From Sphingobacterium kitahiroshimense (lineage in GTDB: Bacteria; Bacteroidota; Bacteroidia; Sphingobacteriales; Sphingobacteriaceae), in contig NZ_JAOQNK010000001.1 of NCBI RefSeq assembly GCF_025961315.1, forward strand, positions 4,464,001 through 4,528,000: a stretch of DNA of 64,000 bases. Direction: 5' to 3'. Under the pieces are notes generated by a model. The model ran no database searches, had not been told where the DNA came from, and saw only the letters and a list, made by a program, of their open reading frames with translations. Positions 36,593-46,759 of this stretch are shown in pieces. Position 1 is the first letter of the stretch. Every line of letters begins with the position of its first letter. Both the position numbers and the translations under genes were made by a program.

Positions 36593-37129
36593 ATGAACAG
36601 TAACGTCCATAAACAATTATTTGAAGAACATTATAGAAGCCTATGTCATTTTGCATGGAAGCTATGTGGGGACGCTACAGAAGCTGAAGATCTGGCACAG
36701 GATGCATTCATTTCTTATTATAACCATGAAGATCATATTTCTACACATCAGGGTGCTATAAAGAATTACCTTTATACTTCTGTGAGGTATGCATTTTTAA
36801 ATAGCAAGCGGAAAGAAAGGGTTGTTGAGAAGTATTGGTTAAATTCTCCATTTAATGAGTGCAGCAACGATTCTTTAGAATTAGATATTATTCATTCGGA
36901 AGTTATCGCAGAGGTTCATAAAATTATGCAAAGCATGCCTGAAGGCTGTCGTATCGTATTTAAAATGGGATACTTTGAAGGATTAAGTAATCAGGATATC
37001 TCTAAAGAGCTAAATATTAGTGTTAATACTGTGAAAACTCAAAAGCAACGTGGGTTAAAAACAATTATGAAGAAAATGAATCCTGAATTGTTGCCCCTAG
37101 CGTTGATTTTCTATAACATGTTTCGATAG
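36593..37129 (+). CDS. ECF RNA polymerase sigma factor, Bacteroidota SUS-linked type
   Basis: A 178-residue extracytoplasmic-function sigma factor. Region 2 (about 8-75) includes HYRSLCHFAWKLCGDATEAEDLAQDAFISYY, and region 4 (about 115-165) has the helix-turn-helix YFEGLSNQDISKELNISVNTVKTQKQRGL. It precedes a FecR anti-sigma gene and an STN-containing SusC gene. By analogy with FecI/FecR/FecA systems, ligand import through that SusC would release it to transcribe the downstream uptake genes. Confidence 0.94.
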   Translation: MNSNVHKQLFEEHYRSLCHFAWKLCGDATEAEDLAQDAFISYYNHEDHISTHQGAIKNYLYTSVRYAFLNSKRKERVVEKYWLNSPFNECSNDSLELDIIHSEVIAEVHKIMQSMPEGCRIVFKMGYFEGLSNQDISKELNISVNTVKTQKQRGLKTIMKKMNPELLPLALIFYNMFR

Positions 37130-37369
37130 ATGCTTCCCGCATTCTATATAGATCAAACTCAAATTGATTTTTCTCTTACCAGTATTTTATTAGTCAAAAG
37201 CAGGTTATTTTTTTAGGTTCATATCTTTTATGAATCACTGTTATATATTTATGTTAATGGTGTTATATAATCTCTATAAGCCTGTTTCACTTTATTCTTT
37301 CAAGAAATTTACTTTTTTTAAAAATTGTTGTCACCCATTCGGGCGAGCAAAGTTTCTTTATTATATATT

Positions 37370-38530
37370 ATGAAGAGTAAACCTTTTATTATTGCTGAAA
37401 TCATCAAAAAATCTTTAGTCGGGGAACTGTCTATTGAAGAAAAAACTGTGCTTGAAAATTGGATAAATTTAACGGATGAAAACAAAAAATTGTACGCTAG
37501 TTTTAAGCAATCCCATAAAGTTGAAGAAGATTTAAAGTTTTTAAGATCAATTGATGTTGAGCAAGCTTGGAATAATTTAGAAAAAAAGCAAAATAGCACG
37601 CAAAAAGTTGAAAATAATTTTAATCTTAAAATTTGGATTCCACTTATTGCCTCATGTTTAGTCTTGTGTTTCCTCTTTTTATATCAAAATAAATCACCTA
37701 AGAATTCAAAGATAATTGCCATCCAATCTACCAAACATAAAAATGATATAAAGCCAGCTTCAAATGATGCCTTGTTAATATTGGATAATGGTGAAACTTT
37801 TGATCTCAGTAATCGTAATAACGGGCAAATAGCCAATAACATTAAGCTTAGCAATGATCAGCTGGAGTATGTAAAAGGTCATTATGGAGGTGCAGAACTC
37901 AGGTATAACACTTTAGTTGTTCCGAAAGGCGGTTATTATAAGCTCGAACTATCAGATGGTACTAAGGTCTGGATTAATGCGATGTCCAGATTGAAGTTCC
38001 CTGAGTCTTTTGGATCAGGAGAGCGTAAGGTACAATTGGATGGCGAAGCTTATTTTGAAGTATCTAAAGATGTTGATCGTCCTTTTATAGTCCAAGCGAA
38101 TGGTACTGACGTTAAAGTTTTAGGTACACATTTTAATGTTGACGCTTATAGTAAAAAAGTAAGAACAACTTTGGAAGAAGGAAAAGTTGAAGTGTCCAAT
38201 GCTGATCTTGCTATCATATTACAGCCAGGAGAGTTTGCAGAATCTGTTGATGGAAGACTCAATAAAGGTTATGCAGATTTGGCAAAGGACCTGGCATGGC
38301 ATAATAATGAATTTTATTTTAATAAAGATAATGTTCAATCCATTGTCGATCAGTTATCTAATTGGTATGATGTAGAAGCTAAATTTGACCAAGGGGTCAA
38401 TAGAAATAAAGCAATCACCGGATCAGTTGATCGCAATGTTCCACTTTCGCAGGTATTAGAGATGTTAGAATATGTAAGTGATTTGCGGTTTAAGATAGAT
38501 GGAGATCAATTAATTATTAAAAATAAATAA
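37370..38530 (+). CDS. FecR-family anti-sigma factor
   Basis: Membrane-spanning anti-sigma factor of 386 residues when started at the ATG at 37370; an upstream TTG (37325) adds 15 residues without family similarity. A cytoplasmic sigma-binding N-terminus (1-86) is followed by one membrane helix (about 88-106) and a periplasmic FecR domain (about 185-285; VPKGGYYKLELSDGTKVWINAMSRLKFP, GEAYFEVSKD, VKVLGTHFNVDAY). A C-terminal DUF4974 domain (about 310-386) resembles STN and probably contacts the SusC signalling domain. It is 240 bases after the sigma gene, in the usual order. Confidence 0.94.
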   Translation: MKSKPFIIAEIIKKSLVGELSIEEKTVLENWINLTDENKKLYASFKQSHKVEEDLKFLRSIDVEQAWNNLEKKQNSTQKVENNFNLKIWIPLIASCLVLCFLFLYQNKSPKNSKIIAIQSTKHKNDIKPASNDALLILDNGETFDLSNRNNGQIANNIKLSNDQLEYVKGHYGGAELRYNTLVVPKGGYYKLELSDGTKVWINAMSRLKFPESFGSGERKVQLDGEAYFEVSKDVDRPFIVQANGTDVKVLGTHFNVDAYSKKVRTTLEEGKVEVSNADLAIILQPGEFAESVDGRLNKGYADLAKDLAWHNNEFYFNKDNVQSIVDQLSNWYDVEAKFDQGVNRNKAITGSVDRNVPLSQVLEMLEYVSDLRFKIDGDQLIIKNK

Positions 38531-38574
38531 CACGATATGGAGAATAAATACTAAACCTAATTATTAAACAAAAA

Positions 38575-38602
38575 ATACAGAGATGTTGCAGCATCCCTGT
38601 AT
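38575..38602 (+). terminator. hairpin between FecR and SusC genes
   Basis: An 11 bp stem with one mismatch (38575-38585 with 38592-38602) and a 6-base loop. The following sequence is only moderately T-rich, so it may act as a weak terminator or attenuator that separates the regulatory genes from the uptake operon. Confidence 0.4.
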
Positions 38603-38658
38603 CTATTCTTAATTAAGAAGCTAACCGAAAAATTAACTCATTAACCAAATGTAAATGT

Positions 38659-41600
38659 ATGAATAACTTACCATTTGGCAAAAAACGACCTTGGGATTCT
38701 CAAGACTCGTTATTTTGCAAACCTTTACGTATTATGAAAATTAGTACCTTTTTAATGTTTGCTTTCGTTACTGGTGTCCAGGCTGAAGGGATTGCGCAAA
38801 AGGTCAACCTTAAACTCAAAAATGTTAGGGTCGAAGATGCGTTATCAGCTATTGGCAAACAGACAAAGCATCGTTTCCTTTACAGTGACGATGTCACTAG
38901 AGGTGCGAAGAGAATAAGTCTAAATTTAAAAGACGCAAGTCTTGAAGATGCACTTGAAGAAGTTTTAAGTGATAATAACTATACCTATAAAGTCATTGCC
39001 AATACGATTACTATCAATAATATTGAAAAAAGTAGTAATAAAACCTCAGAGGTTGTATTGCAAAATACCGTTAGTGGAACAGTCAAAGATAAGGAAGGGC
39101 GACCTTTGACAGGAGCGAGTATAACTGTTAAAGGAACAAGCGTTTCAACACAAACAGATAATAGTGGTAATTTTAAAATAAATGCTCCTGCCAATGCTAC
39201 CTTAATTATTCGATATGTAGGTTTTACTCAAATTGAAACGGCTATTAATGAAAGAAATGTTATTTCAATAACATTGAATCGTACAGAACAACAATTGGAC
39301 ATTGTTAATGTAGTAGCAACAGGTTATCAAAATTTGGATCGCAAGCTGTTTACAGGGGCATCATCAAAAATTGATGCTAAAGAGGCAGAGCGCGCAGGAG
39401 TGCCAGATATATCGAGAATGTTAGAAGGACAGGTTGCTGGTGTTTCAGTACAAAATGTATCCGGAACATTTGGGGCTGCACCTAAGATTCGTGTCCGTGG
39501 AGCAACTTCTCTTACGGGAGATAATAAACCCCTTTGGGTTATTGATGGTGTTATCTTGGACGAAGCTGTTAATATTTCGAATGAAGCACTTTCAACAGGT
39601 GATGCCAACACATTATTAGGATCTTCCGTAGCCGGTTTAAATCCAGATGATATTGAATCTATTACAGTTTTAAAAGATGCTGCCGCTACAGCAATGTATG
39701 GTGCAGCAGCGATGAATGGAGTTGTAGTAGTAAATACAAAGAGAGGGCGCAATACAGACGGTGCAGTTAATTTTAATTATTCAGGTAATTTTACAACTTA
39801 CATTAAACCTAATTATAATCAATTTGATATCATGAATTCTGCAGAGCAGATGCAATTGATTATTGATATGGAGAATAAAGGGTATCTGAATCATTCACAA
39901 GTTTCAAGAGCCCCTACAGGAGGAGTATTTAATAAAATGTATAATTTAATGTATGATTATGATCCGAAAACGGATTCATATGCGTTACGTAATGACGCCC
40001 CTTCCCGCTATGAGTTTTTGCAACGTTACGCTAATACAAATACGGACTGGTTTGATGAGCTGTTTAAAAGTAATATAGCACATGACCATTCTTTGAGTAT
40101 GAGTTCAGGTACAAGTAAAGCACAAACCTATGCTTCTACTAGTTTTATGAATGATCCAGGTTACACGCTTGGTAATCAAGCGAGACGTTTTACTGCTAAT
40201 ATTCGAAATAATTATAAAATCAGTGATAAACTAAGTACAGAGTTTATCTTTCAGGGAAATATTAGAGATCAACGGGCTCCAGGTACGCTGAACCGTAACT
40301 CTGATGCCGTGTATGGAAGCTATTCGCGTGATTTTGATATCAATCCATATTCTTATTCCTTAAATACCAGTCGGATAATTACGGCTTTTGATGAAAATGG
40401 TGATCGTGAGTTTTTTACTCGGGATTATGCACCGTTCAATATTCTAAATGAGTTAGATAATAACTATATCAAACTCAAATTAATGGATATCAAAGTTCAG
40501 GCGGGGATTACCTACAAAATTTTACCTTCCTTAACTTATTCTGCAAACGGTATGTATCGTTATTACAATTCGGAAAGGCAGCATATGATTACAGAGAATG
40601 CTAATTTATCAAAAGCATATCGGGCGAACCAAGATCAAACTGTAAACAGTGGAAATAGGTTTTTATATGCAGATCCTGATTTTCCAAATACAGATAAATA
40701 TGTTATCCTTCCAAATGGTGGATTTTTCAATTTGGCAAATAATAATATGATCAGTTATTATATGCGCCATAATTTGGAATATAATCAAACCTGGAATGAC
40801 CATTCTTTAAATCTATTTGGTACATACGAACTTCAGTTTGGAGATAAGCAAAGTCATGATTTTAACGGGCCAGGTATAGAATATGGTAATGGTAATTTGG
40901 TATTACCTAGTTCTCGCTATTATAAAAAATTGATAGAATCAGGCGATAAACCGTTCGCGATGAATTATACTTATGATCGTAAGATTGCTTATGCTATTCG
41001 AGGTGCATACAACTATATGAATAAGTATTCATTTAACTTTACCACACGTTATGATGGATCCAATAAAATGGGACGGACAAATGTGGCAAGGTGGTTACCT
41101 ACTTGGAATCTGTCTGGAGCTTGGGATATTGATCAAGAAAACTTCTTTAATAAGGACAATGGTATTCTTTCTGGTGCGCGATTACGTGGAACCTATGGCT
41201 TAGTTGCTAACATGGGGAATGCATCCAATTCTTCAGCAGTATTCTATAATGCTACTACGTATAGACCTTTTGAGGGAGAAAAAGAAGGAAAAATCAGCCT
41301 CGATGATTTAGAAAATTCAGAATTGACATGGGAAAAGATGTACGAATTGAATATTGGTACGGATTTATCATTTTTGAACAATCGAATTGATCTAAATTTT
41401 GATTACTATAAGCGTAATATCTTTGATCTAATTGGCCCAATACGCACATCGGGTATCGGAGGGAAATTTGAGAAATTAGCCAATTATGCCGATATGAAAA
41501 GCCAAGGTATAGATATTCAATTAGGCGGTTATCCTTTCAAAAATCCAGAAGGTTTCACTTGGCGGACACAATTTACCTTAGGTTTTAATAAAACTGAAAT

Positions 41601-42363
41601 TACAAAACTTGATGTAACACGTAATATCTGGAATCTTGTTTCTGCTGAAGGTGGCGCTATGCTTGGACGACCTCATCGCGGATTATACTCAATAGATTTT
41701 GATAAATTGGCAACAAATGGAGGATATCCCACTTATATTGGAACGGATGGAACTCCTGGTGAGACTTACTTTTGGTTGCAGGATAATGAAACAAATTTCT
41801 TAAAATATGAAGGTCCAGTTGATCCAACCGTTGCTGGAGGATATTATAACCGTCTAGAATATAAAAATTTCAATTTGTCGTTTTTGTTAAAATTTGCATT
41901 TGGAAGTAAAGTACGTTTGCAGCCAACATATTCAGCAACTTATTTGGATATGTATAATGTATCAAGAGATTTAGTTAACCGCTTTATTTTTAAAGGTGAT
42001 GAGTTCCTAACAGTCATCCCTTCTACATTAGATGGATTAACTTCCGAATTTGATATTAAGAATTCCAATGGCGATCGTAACGCATCAAATTATACTTATA
42101 ACGCTTACAACTATTCTAGCGAACGTGTAGCTAAGGGTGATTATATTCGTTTATCACAGATTTCCGTAGGTTATAATGTTCCAAAAGAATTAGTTTCTAA
42201 GATTAAATTTAGAACCGCTCAGTTCAATTTGGTTGGTAATAACCTTTGGTTGCTGCATTCGGACAAAAAGTTAAACGGTGTCGACCCTGAGTTTTATAGC
42301 AATGGAGGCGTAGCTCTTCCAGTTCCGAAACAAGTGACATTATCTGTAAAATTAGGATTCTAA
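38659..42363 (+). CDS. SusC/RagA-family transporter with STN signalling domain
   Basis: Outer-membrane TonB-dependent barrel of 1234 residues. After an N-terminal leader (about 1-46, hydrophobic part IMKISTFLMFAFVTGVQA) comes an STN domain (about 48-105; VRVEDALSAIGKQTKHRFLY and ASLEDALEEVL). A carboxypeptidase-regulatory-like domain (about 135-212), a TonB box region (LDIVNVVATGYQ), a plug with LKDAAATAMYGAAAMNGVVVVNTK and the barrel follow. The STN domain and the upstream sigma/FecR pair predict ligand-triggered signalling. An internal methionine (residue 26) is an alternative start and would give a more ordinary signal peptide. The operon continues with SusD after 11 bases. Confidence 0.95.
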   Translation: MNNLPFGKKRPWDSQDSLFCKPLRIMKISTFLMFAFVTGVQAEGIAQKVNLKLKNVRVEDALSAIGKQTKHRFLYSDDVTRGAKRISLNLKDASLEDALEEVLSDNNYTYKVIANTITINNIEKSSNKTSEVVLQNTVSGTVKDKEGRPLTGASITVKGTSVSTQTDNSGNFKINAPANATLIIRYVGFTQIETAINERNVISITLNRTEQQLDIVNVVATGYQNLDRKLFTGASSKIDAKEAERAGVPDISRMLEGQVAGVSVQNVSGTFGAAPKIRVRGATSLTGDNKPLWVIDGVILDEAVNISNEALSTGDANTLLGSSVAGLNPDDIESITVLKDAAATAMYGAAAMNGVVVVNTKRGRNTDGAVNFNYSGNFTTYIKPNYNQFDIMNSAEQMQLIIDMENKGYLNHSQVSRAPTGGVFNKMYNLMYDYDPKTDSYALRNDAPSRYEFLQRYANTNTDWFDELFKSNIAHDHSLSMSSGTSKAQTYASTSFMNDPGYTLGNQARRFTANIRNNYKISDKLSTEFIFQGNIRDQRAPGTLNRNSDAVYGSYSRDFDINPYSYSLNTSRIITAFDENGDREFFTRDYAPFNILNELDNNYIKLKLMDIKVQAGITYKILPSLTYSANGMYRYYNSERQHMITENANLSKAYRANQDQTVNSGNRFLYADPDFPNTDKYVILPNGGFFNLANNNMISYYMRHNLEYNQTWNDHSLNLFGTYELQFGDKQSHDFNGPGIEYGNGNLVLPSSRYYKKLIESGDKPFAMNYTYDRKIAYAIRGAYNYMNKYSFNFTTRYDGSNKMGRTNVARWLPTWNLSGAWDIDQENFFNKDNGILSGARLRGTYGLVANMGNASNSSAVFYNATTYRPFEGEKEGKISLDDLENSELTWEKMYELNIGTDLSFLNNRIDLNFDYYKRNIFDLIGPIRTSGIGGKFEKLANYADMKSQGIDIQLGGYPFKNPEGFTWRTQFTLGFNKTEITKLDVTRNIWNLVSAEGGAMLGRPHRGLYSIDFDKLATNGGYPTYIGTDGTPGETYFWLQDNETNFLKYEGPVDPTVAGGYYNRLEYKNFNLSFLLKFAFGSKVRLQPTYSATYLDMYNVSRDLVNRFIFKGDEFLTVIPSTLDGLTSEFDIKNSNGDRNASNYTYNAYNYSSERVAKGDYIRLSQISVGYNVPKELVSKIKFRTAQFNLVGNNLWLLHSDKKLNGVDPEFYSNGGVALPVPKQVTLSVKLGF

Positions 42364-42374
42364 AAGACTAAACT

Positions 42375-43847
42375 ATGAAACTTTCAAATTTTAAATATTT
42401 AATAATCTCATCGACATTGTTATTAGGCAGTTGTAGTAAATATCTGGATCAACAACCGGATATGCGTGCAGAAATTAATACAGTCGATAAAGTTAAGAGA
42501 CTCATTACTTCTGCCTATCCTTTTAATAATTATCTTGCTATGGCTGAGACTTATTCAGACAATGTGGAAGACAAAGGTGTAGGAGATTTATATCAACCGG
42601 TTCCAGCATTGTACCGTTGGCAAGATGTTAAAGATAGCGGTTCTGATACACCTACTGGTTATTGGAATAAATGTTATGAAGCTATTGCTGCAGCAAATCA
42701 TGCTTTGGATGCAATTGAATCAAATAACTTTGGAGACGAGGTTTTGGCATATAAAGGAGAAGCATTAGTAGCACGTGCATATGCACATTTTATGCTTGTC
42801 AACTTTTTTGCAAAAGTATATGATCATAAAAAACCAGAAAGTAATACGTCTCCAGGAATCCCTTATGTAACAAAACCAGAAACAAAAGTTATAGAAAAGT
42901 ATGATCGTGGGACAGTTCAGTCTGTTTATGAAAATATCCGGAAGGATTTAGAAGAAGGACTAGCCCTTTTAGATGCTAACCCTGCTGAGTGGACAGTACC
43001 TAAATACCATTTCACGCCCGCTGCGGCCCATGCTTTCGCTACGAGATTTTATTTGTTTACTGGCGAATGGCAGAAAGTCATTGACAATGCAAATAAGATT
43101 TTTGCAGGTGGCAATTTTGCGGGCAAGCTGATCCCTTATAATTCAACATTTAAAAAAATGACATTTGAAGAGGTGCACACGGTTTTCGCAAAAGCCGAGC
43201 AGCCCTATAATTTATTAATAAATGAAACCTATAGTGGCTATCAGAGGTGGTGGAATAATCGTTATGCTATGGGTATAAACGTATTTCAAGACATATATAA
43301 TGGCAATACAGCAGCCGGTGGTAAATTTTATAATTTTGGAGTTTCTTATGGTGCCCCTCATTATACTACGTATATATGGAAAGAATATTGGTATGTCACC
43401 AATACAACTGCCAATACGGGTTTCCCCATGTTAATGGTTCCAGTTTTAATTACGGATGAAGCTTTGATGAATAGAGCAGAAGCATATTTAGAGCTCGGAA
43501 ATACTGGAGCTGGTATAGCCGATATGAATTTAATGGCAAGCAACCGAATTGAGAATTACAATCCGGCAAACCATGCCGTAACTACAGAAAAATCCAAATT
43601 GTTTTTTGGTGTACAGGATGATAAGGAAGCCCTTATTCAAACGGTGTTACAATTTAAACAAGTCGGTTTTATGTCTATGGGATTAAGGTGGTTGGATATT
43701 ATTCGTAAGGGAATTACGGTAAAGCACCTTGTCATAGCAAATGATGAAAGTGAGTCTTATATAGAATTGAAACCAGAGGATCCAAGACGCGTTTTCCAAA
43801 TTCCGGAAGAAGCGAAACTGTCCGGTGTTGAACAAAATCCAAGGTAA
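42375..43847 (+). CDS. SusD/RagB-family substrate-binding lipoprotein
   Basis: Partner of the STN-type SusC, 490 residues. The lipobox is LLLGSCS (C20), followed by KYLDQQPDMRAEI. The helical scaffold includes EALVARAYAHFMLVNFFAK (about 130) and the C-terminal DEALMNRAEAYLELGNTGAGIADMN and MGLRWLDIIRKGI. The next gene begins three bases after the stop, so this operon extends to a metallohydrolase and a DUF4302-like lipoprotein. Confidence 0.93.
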   Translation: MKLSNFKYLIISSTLLLGSCSKYLDQQPDMRAEINTVDKVKRLITSAYPFNNYLAMAETYSDNVEDKGVGDLYQPVPALYRWQDVKDSGSDTPTGYWNKCYEAIAAANHALDAIESNNFGDEVLAYKGEALVARAYAHFMLVNFFAKVYDHKKPESNTSPGIPYVTKPETKVIEKYDRGTVQSVYENIRKDLEEGLALLDANPAEWTVPKYHFTPAAAHAFATRFYLFTGEWQKVIDNANKIFAGGNFAGKLIPYNSTFKKMTFEEVHTVFAKAEQPYNLLINETYSGYQRWWNNRYAMGINVFQDIYNGNTAAGGKFYNFGVSYGAPHYTTYIWKEYWYVTNTTANTGFPMLMVPVLITDEALMNRAEAYLELGNTGAGIADMNLMASNRIENYNPANHAVTTEKSKLFFGVQDDKEALIQTVLQFKQVGFMSMGLRWLDIIRKGITVKHLVIANDESESYIELKPEDPRRVFQIPEEAKLSGVEQNPR

Positions 43848-43850
43848 ATT

Positions 43851-45221
43851 ATGAAAACGACAGTAAAAATATTTATACTAGTTAGTTTAATAACTGGCTT
43901 ATACTCTTGTACAAAGGAGGAAAAACTCAATGTGAAAATTGAAAATTACGATACATTCGTACCCGGGGAAATTGATAAATGGATTACAACTAATTTAACA
44001 GATCCCTATAATATTGAGGTGGTTTACCGGTATCAGCGTAATATGCATGATATCAATAAAAATATAGCTCCAGCAGATGAAGCTAAAGTCATTCCACAAA
44101 TGGACGTTGTTATTAAGGGTTTTTTGGATGTTTACAAAAAGATCGGGGGTATTCCTTTTATTAAAACTTATACACCCAAACAATTTGCCTTATTTGGATC
44201 AGGTGATTATGATGTAGATGGTTCTGTAAAAGGTGGTACCGCAGATGGAGGAAGAAGGATTACATTGTATGGCATAAATAACTTTAGTACTGAGAACGCC
44301 AATTCTGTTCTTGGGAATTTACAGGTAATCCATCATGAGTTTACCCATATCCTGAATCAAAATAGATTTATTCCTGGCGAATATGGAAGGGTAAGTGTGG
44401 GAGATTATTATTCGAATTGGACTGCACAAGAGAATACTACAGCATTGGCACGTTCTCTTGGCTTCATTACTCCCTATGCCCGTAAGTCCATAGGTGAAGA
44501 TTTTGCGGAAGTGTTATCTCACTTGATAGTAGCTGGGCAATTGTATTATGATGATTTTGCGTATAATAGTGGAAAAGATGCCTATCCTAAATTTAAACAG
44601 AAGGAGTCAATTGTTCGGGACTATATGATGCAAAACTTTAATATTGATGTTACGCAATTGCAAATTGAATTTCAGCGTATAATGAGCGAAACATATAAAT
44701 CAACAAGATACTCTGCTGCAACGGCACTTAATAGTAATTATCTAGGTTCATTGGATTGGGATATCAGGAGTACTTGGGGTTTAGAAAATGCAATTTCTAA
44801 TAAACAACGAGATCTTTTTATGAATATTCTTGACGGATTAGAAGGGTATAGAACTAAAACAATGGTGTTTCAATTCGTTTCTGAAACAAAAGCAACACTA
44901 AATATTGGATACGGAGATGATAATAGTACTTATAATGCCGCTTATGATTTTGATATTGTTAAGAATGATGATAATACGTTTAAGATCTCTAAATCAGCAG
45001 TACAAGGAACGGGCGCAATTTATAATAACGGTAATAGAAGTTTGATTCTGCAAGATGTACAACCCTTGATAGATTATCTGGGTAGTACCAGCTTTTCTGC
45101 CGAATGGAAGAGCGTCGATTTAACCGTTAATCCAACTGATTATTTACAATATTTTGTATTGAAAAATATCGAGGATCCGAGCGTGAAATTTATGGGGAAA
45201 GTTAATTTGAGAAAATATTAA
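43851..45221 (+). CDS. zinc-dependent metallohydrolase lipoprotein of a SUS-type locus
   Basis: A 456-residue lipoprotein (lipobox GLYSC, C20) with an HEXXH zinc motif, H162-E163-F-T-H166 in IHHEFTHILNQ. A later glutamate in IGEDFAEVLSH (about residue 220) is a plausible third ligand. It fits the substrate-import-associated zinc metallohydrolase lipoprotein family (Peptidase_Mx1-like), which occurs after susD in Bacteroidota loci. It is probably surface-exposed or periplasmic and would act on the imported substrate, perhaps a peptide or protein; the substrate is inference. It is coupled tightly to both neighbours (3-base gaps). Confidence 0.87.
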   Translation: MKTTVKIFILVSLITGLYSCTKEEKLNVKIENYDTFVPGEIDKWITTNLTDPYNIEVVYRYQRNMHDINKNIAPADEAKVIPQMDVVIKGFLDVYKKIGGIPFIKTYTPKQFALFGSGDYDVDGSVKGGTADGGRRITLYGINNFSTENANSVLGNLQVIHHEFTHILNQNRFIPGEYGRVSVGDYYSNWTAQENTTALARSLGFITPYARKSIGEDFAEVLSHLIVAGQLYYDDFAYNSGKDAYPKFKQKESIVRDYMMQNFNIDVTQLQIEFQRIMSETYKSTRYSAATALNSNYLGSLDWDIRSTWGLENAISNKQRDLFMNILDGLEGYRTKTMVFQFVSETKATLNIGYGDDNSTYNAAYDFDIVKNDDNTFKISKSAVQGTGAIYNNGNRSLILQDVQPLIDYLGSTSFSAEWKSVDLTVNPTDYLQYFVLKNIEDPSVKFMGKVNLRKY

Positions 45222-45224
45222 GTT

Positions 45225-46553
45225 ATGAAAAATATATTTTATTTAATGTTTTTGGTTTTATTAACTATTAGCTGTAGTAAACCAAAAGAGATCGATCCCA
45301 TTTTTGGGGATCCCACGCAACGCATTGCGGATACATTAGCTTATGTGAAAAATACTTTGGTAGCTGCAGCGAATGGATGGAAAGCCTACACAACTACCTC
45401 TATTAGCAATGGAGGATATGGATTTTATATGAAATTTGGTGAAAATGACAGGCTGAAAATGGTTGCTGATTTGGACGAAACGAGTGCTTCTGAAATAAAA
45501 GAGTCTACCTATCGTATACGCCAAATCATGTATGCAACTTTGTCTTTCGATACATATAATTATATAACCAAGCTACAAGATCCTAATCCTGACGTGTACG
45601 GAGGTGCACCAGGTAAGGGGTTGGGTAGCGATAATGAGTATGATTATGTTAAGACTCATGGAGATACACTATTTTTTCAGGGGCGTAAATTTGTTCAGCC
45701 TCTTATATTGGTTAAAGCTACGGCTGCTGAGGAAAATGCTTTTTTAACTAAAAAGTTATTGACTAGTATTGAAGATGTAAATACTTATTTTGAAGAAGGA
45801 ATTAATGTAGTTTCTTTAAATAAGGCAAATTGTGAATTTACTTTAAATATTGCTGCCAAGCAGATAAATCTTATGGCAATGATTGATGGTAAGGTAGAAA
45901 GTGTTCAAATTCCATATTTTTACAGCCTTAATAAAAACCTGATTTTACTAGGTGATGTCTCTTTTGATGGTGAAAAATTTACTAATGTTACTGAGGAAAA
46001 TGGTGTTTATAAATTACATTCTGTATCTGGCAAGTCATTCACTATTAATAAGTCCGAAGAATATTTGCTACCTCCTCAATATAAACTAGGAACTGCAATT
46101 ACAGATATGTACCAACCAGGTGTCTATAATTATAGTTCTTATCTTCCGCTAAAAACATGGTCTACCAGTTATTCTGTTGATTGGAATGAATATGTACGGC
46201 TTTCAAAAACAGGAGGGTATAACTTAACCGTTGGTGAATCTTTTTATAACTTCAATGATGCTAAAAAATTGATTACAATGGATGGGTATATTTATCAAGA
46301 TAATACAAGGTTTATAGGTGGATATGTAATGAATTATTCAATCGACCTTGAGAATGGTACAATACGTTTCCTTTCTGTCAAAAATACTACAAATAATGGA
46401 GGAATAATGGTGCCATACATGAACCAAACATTCTTCAAAAAGATGATAAATCACGATTTTAAATTGTCATTTATAAAAGATGAAAATTTTGGTCCGGGTA
46501 TTCAATTTACTAGTGTAGAAGATCCTAATTATTATTTTTCTTTTGTTTATTAA
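45225..46553 (+). CDS. DUF4302-like lipoprotein
   Basis: A 442-residue lipoprotein (lipobox LTISC, C17) and the last gene of the operon. The start of the mature protein, IDPIFGDPTQRIADTLAYVKNTLVAAANGWKAY, and the following YGFYMKFGENDRLKMVADLD resemble the DUF4302 family found with SusCD and zinc metallohydrolase genes. Such proteins are thought to sit at the cell surface as accessory binding proteins of the transporter; no enzymatic motif is seen. A hairpin follows 18 bases downstream. Confidence 0.8.
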   Translation: MKNIFYLMFLVLLTISCSKPKEIDPIFGDPTQRIADTLAYVKNTLVAAANGWKAYTTTSISNGGYGFYMKFGENDRLKMVADLDETSASEIKESTYRIRQIMYATLSFDTYNYITKLQDPNPDVYGGAPGKGLGSDNEYDYVKTHGDTLFFQGRKFVQPLILVKATAAEENAFLTKKLLTSIEDVNTYFEEGINVVSLNKANCEFTLNIAAKQINLMAMIDGKVESVQIPYFYSLNKNLILLGDVSFDGEKFTNVTEENGVYKLHSVSGKSFTINKSEEYLLPPQYKLGTAITDMYQPGVYNYSSYLPLKTWSTSYSVDWNEYVRLSKTGGYNLTVGESFYNFNDAKKLITMDGYIYQDNTRFIGGYVMNYSIDLENGTIRFLSVKNTTNNGGIMVPYMNQTFFKKMINHDFKLSFIKDENFGPGIQFTSVEDPNYYFSFVY

Positions 46554-46571
46554 TTGAAGGGTGAATTTTAT

Positions 46572-46617
46572 AAATACGTCCACAATATAATTAATGATTG
46601 ATTTTGTGGACGTATTT
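46572..46617 (+). terminator. terminator hairpin at the end of the third Sus operon
   Basis: A 14 bp perfect stem (AAATACGTCCACAA at 46572-46585, complement at 46604-46617) with an 18-base loop; the T-run is short. Confidence 0.7.
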
Positions 46618-46759
46618 ACATAGCAATACTATACTTAATTTAATATGTTATAGGAATTTGTTGGGTAGATTTGAAATTATAAAAAAAGTTACTGCTTTGG
46701 CTTGCTATAACTTTTTTCAATTCTCAATCCAATGTTTCTTAAATTATTACAGTGCAATA

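Noticed and set aside
39327..39752. 141-residue frame antisense to the STN-type SusC gene
   Set aside because: Entirely inside a well-supported gene on the other strand, with a composition typical of an antisense shadow.
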